Shown: positions 23,351-24,740 of the stretch, in pieces | Layout: the number at the start of each line of letters is the position of its first letter | How positions within the stretch are numbered: position 1 is the first letter of the stretch | Origin: Streptomyces sp. NRRL S-244 | Lineage (GTDB): Bacteria > Actinomycetota > Actinomycetes > Streptomycetales > Streptomycetaceae | DNA: 24,740 bases | Direction: 5' to 3' | Assembly: GCF_000717915.1 (NCBI RefSeq) | Contig: NZ_JOCX01000047.1 | Coordinates: forward strand, 1-24,740 | The notes under the pieces: model-generated | The model's input: the letters and a program-made list of their open reading frames with translations, nothing else | Database searches by the model: none | Told to the model about the DNA's origin: nothing | Program-made: the position numbers and the translations under genes

Positions 23351-24544
23351 ATGACCGCGCCCATTCAAGTCTCCCACCCAGGCCTCGACAACGACCGGCC
23401 TCCGCCCGTACGCCCTGCCCTGGGGGCCGCGGCGTGGAAAGAGACCGTCCATCTGCTGGGCAATCTTCCGCTCGCGATCGTCGGGTTCGTCTACACGGTG
23501 ATCATGGTGGCGACCGCGGGCGGCCTGTCCGTGACCGCGATCGGCGTTCCGCTGCTCGCGGTCGGCCTGCTCGGGTCCCGCCAGTTGGGACGGCTGGAGC
23601 GGGCGCGGGCGCGCGTGCTGCTGGGCGTACGGGTGGAGGAGCCGACTCCGCTGCCGGGGCCGCGGCGGGCCGGCGGGTTCTTCCCCTGGCTGTGGGCGGG
23701 CGTGAAGGACCCGGTGGCGTGGCGGACCGTGCTGTACGAGCTGGTGCGGCTGCCGTGGGGGGTACTGACGTTCACGGTGGCACTGATGGGGCTGCTGGTG
23801 CTGTGGCCGGTGCTGCCGTACCTGGTGCGCTGGCTGTCGAACGTGGACCGGCTGATGGTACGAGGGCTGCTGTCGCCCTCGGACGAGCTGGAGCGGCGGA
23901 TCGCGGAGCTGGAGTCCGACCGCGGGGTGGTCGTGGACACGGCGGCGGCCGACATGCGGCGCATCGAGCGGGACCTGCACGACGGGGCGCAGGCGCGGCT
24001 GGTGGCGCTCGCGATGGGGCTGGGTCTGGCGAAGGAGAAGCTGCTGGAGGATCCGGACGCGGCGGCGGCGATGGTCGACGAGGCACACGGGGAAGTGAAG
24101 CTGGCGCTTCAGGAACTGCGGGATCTGGCGCGGGGGATCCACCCGGCGGTGCTGACGGACCGGGGGCTGGACGCGGCACTGTCGGCGGTGGCTTCGCGGT
24201 GCGTGGTGCCGGTGAAGGTGGCGGTGGACCTGGAGCAGCGGCCCGCGGCCGCGATAGAGGGGATCGCGTACTTCACGGTGTCGGAGCTGCTGCAGAACGT
24301 GAGCAAGCACGCGGGGGCGCGGGGGGCGAGCGTGGAGGTCCGGCGGGCCTCCGGGACCGCTTCCGGGCGGTTGCTGATCCGGGTTTCGGACGACGGGCGG
24401 GGCGGGGCCGATGTGGGGCGCGGGTCGGGGCTGGCGGGGCTGGCTGAACGGCTGCGGGCGGTGGACGGGGTGTTCGTCGTCGACTCCCCCGAGGGGGAGG
24501 GGACGGTGGTGACGGCGGAGCTGCCGTGGCGCGGGCGCGGCTGA
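23351..24544 (+). CDS. Membrane histidine kinase of the DesK/NarL (HisKA_3) type
   Basis: The 397-residue kinase has an N-terminal membrane sensor with two hydrophobic hairpins (about 36-78 and 125-165), as in the putative-sensor domain of actinobacterial two-component kinases. It then has the phosphoacceptor region MRRIERDLHDGAQARLVALA with His210, the N box SELLQNVSKHA (Asn316), DDGRGG (347-352) and GSGLAGLAERL (358-368) of the ATP-binding domain. The ATG at 23351 was chosen over an in-frame GTG at 23276, whose added 25 residues are unlike any domain. A LuxR-type response regulator would be the usual partner; none is in the window, and a hairpin follows the gene. It is divergent from nuoA, so control of the nuo operon is possible. 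Confidence 0.93.
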   Translation: MTAPIQVSHPGLDNDRPPPVRPALGAAAWKETVHLLGNLPLAIVGFVYTVIMVATAGGLSVTAIGVPLLAVGLLGSRQLGRLERARARVLLGVRVEEPTPLPGPRRAGGFFPWLWAGVKDPVAWRTVLYELVRLPWGVLTFTVALMGLLVLWPVLPYLVRWLSNVDRLMVRGLLSPSDELERRIAELESDRGVVVDTAAADMRRIERDLHDGAQARLVALAMGLGLAKEKLLEDPDAAAAMVDEAHGEVKLALQELRDLARGIHPAVLTDRGLDAALSAVASRCVVPVKVAVDLEQRPAAAIEGIAYFTVSELLQNVSKHAGARGASVEVRRASGTASGRLLIRVSDDGRGGADVGRGSGLAGLAERLRAVDGVFVVDSPEGEGTVVTAELPWRGRG

Positions 24545-24566
24545 TTCCGCCGGTCGCGGCCTTTTG

Positions 24567-24613
24567 ATCGGGACTCCCGTCCGGGGTGGGCGGGGGTCCC
24601 GATGGTGTTTTGC
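24567..24613 (+). terminator. Hairpin plus T-tract after the histidine kinase
   Basis: ATCGGGAC (24567-24574) and GTCCCGAT (24596-24603) pair perfectly around a 21-base GC-rich loop that can itself fold. GGTGTTTTGC follows. It lies 22 bases past the kinase stop. Confidence 0.6.
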
Positions 24614-24667
24614 GTGTCCCGCCGGGGGGTGCTTCTGCGGCGGGAGTCCCGGTCGGGTGACCGGGGG

Positions 24668-24693
24668 TCGGGGATCGGGGTTCGGGGATCGGG
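24668..24693. repeat. 14-bp period short repeat at the contig end
   Basis: TCGGGGATCGGG occurs at 24668-24679 and 24682-24693. It directly abuts the adapter, so the real sequence is cut inside this repeat. Confidence 0.8.
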
Positions 24694-24740
24694 CTGTCTC
24701 TTATACACATCTCCGAGCCCACGAGACAAGAGGCAATCTC
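24694..24740. other. Illumina Nextera adapter contamination (not genomic)
   Basis: 24694-24712 is the 19-base Tn5 mosaic end CTGTCTCTTATACACATCT. It is followed by CCGAGCCCACGAGAC (24713-24727), the rest of the Nextera read-2 adapter, then an 8-base i7 index AAGAGGCA (24728-24735) and ATCTC, the first bases of P7. Translated on the minus strand, this end gives the peptides MCIRDS and VYKRQ, known adapter artefacts in protein databases. It should be trimmed. Confidence 0.98.

Noticed and set aside
24109..24729. Minus-strand open frames entering the window end with VYKRQ or MCIRDS
   Set aside because: Their N-termini are translated adapter sequence and the rest is antisense to the histidine kinase and its flank.

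Overview
This looks like one contig of a draft Streptomyces (or close actinomycete) genome. The base composition is very high in G+C, GTG starts are frequent, the tRNAs lack an encoded CCA end, and the gene content is typical of the Streptomyces core (thrT-metT-rpmG, YajQ next to tRNA-Tyr, HtpX, and a second partial nuo cluster). The last 47 bases are not genomic: they are Illumina Nextera transposon-end and i7 adapter sequence. The true contig therefore ends near 24693, inside short tandem repeats, just as the other end begins in a 20-bp tandem repeat.

Layout. 1-2261: a TetR regulator and a 14-helix DHA2-type MFS exporter, with matching operator palindromes in front of each gene. 2299-3843 (minus strand): tRNA-Thr, tRNA-Met, rpmG (L33), then hadA-hadB-like dehydratase genes, each unit closed by a hairpin; this order matches the mycobacterial thrT-metT-rpmG2-hadA-hadB locus. 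4251-6291 (plus): an amidohydrolase-fold protein with an eroded active site, then an atypical SDR. 6365-6993 (minus): a DUF3574 protein and tRNA-Tyr. 7192-10594 (plus): YajQ, a SulP transporter with a C-terminal STAS-like segment, and an APC permease. 10709-13019 (minus): a membrane GT2 glycosyltransferase, a double-YccF membrane protein and the HtpX protease.

13301-23203 (minus): a ten-gene operon nuoA-B-C-H-I-J-K-L-M-N encoding a complex I-like machine. Every junction overlaps (4-bp ATGA/GTGA, 1-bp TGATG, or 10 bp), so it is read as one translationally coupled unit. The canonical order is kept, but nuoD, nuoE, nuoF and nuoG are missing exactly between nuoC and nuoH. All antiporter-type residues and all Fe-S ligands that I looked for are present. 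There is no NADH module and no quinone-site NuoD, and NuoA and NuoH have lost conserved acidic residues near the quinone/coupling region. A DesK/NarL-type histidine kinase (23351-24544) is divergent from nuoA.

The strongest biological story is this D-E-F-G-less complex I. Such partial second nuo clusters are known in Streptomyces, so the cluster is not new in itself, but its electron donor and acceptor are not evident from the sequence. I found no CRISPR array, prophage, insertion sequence or biosynthetic gene cluster.
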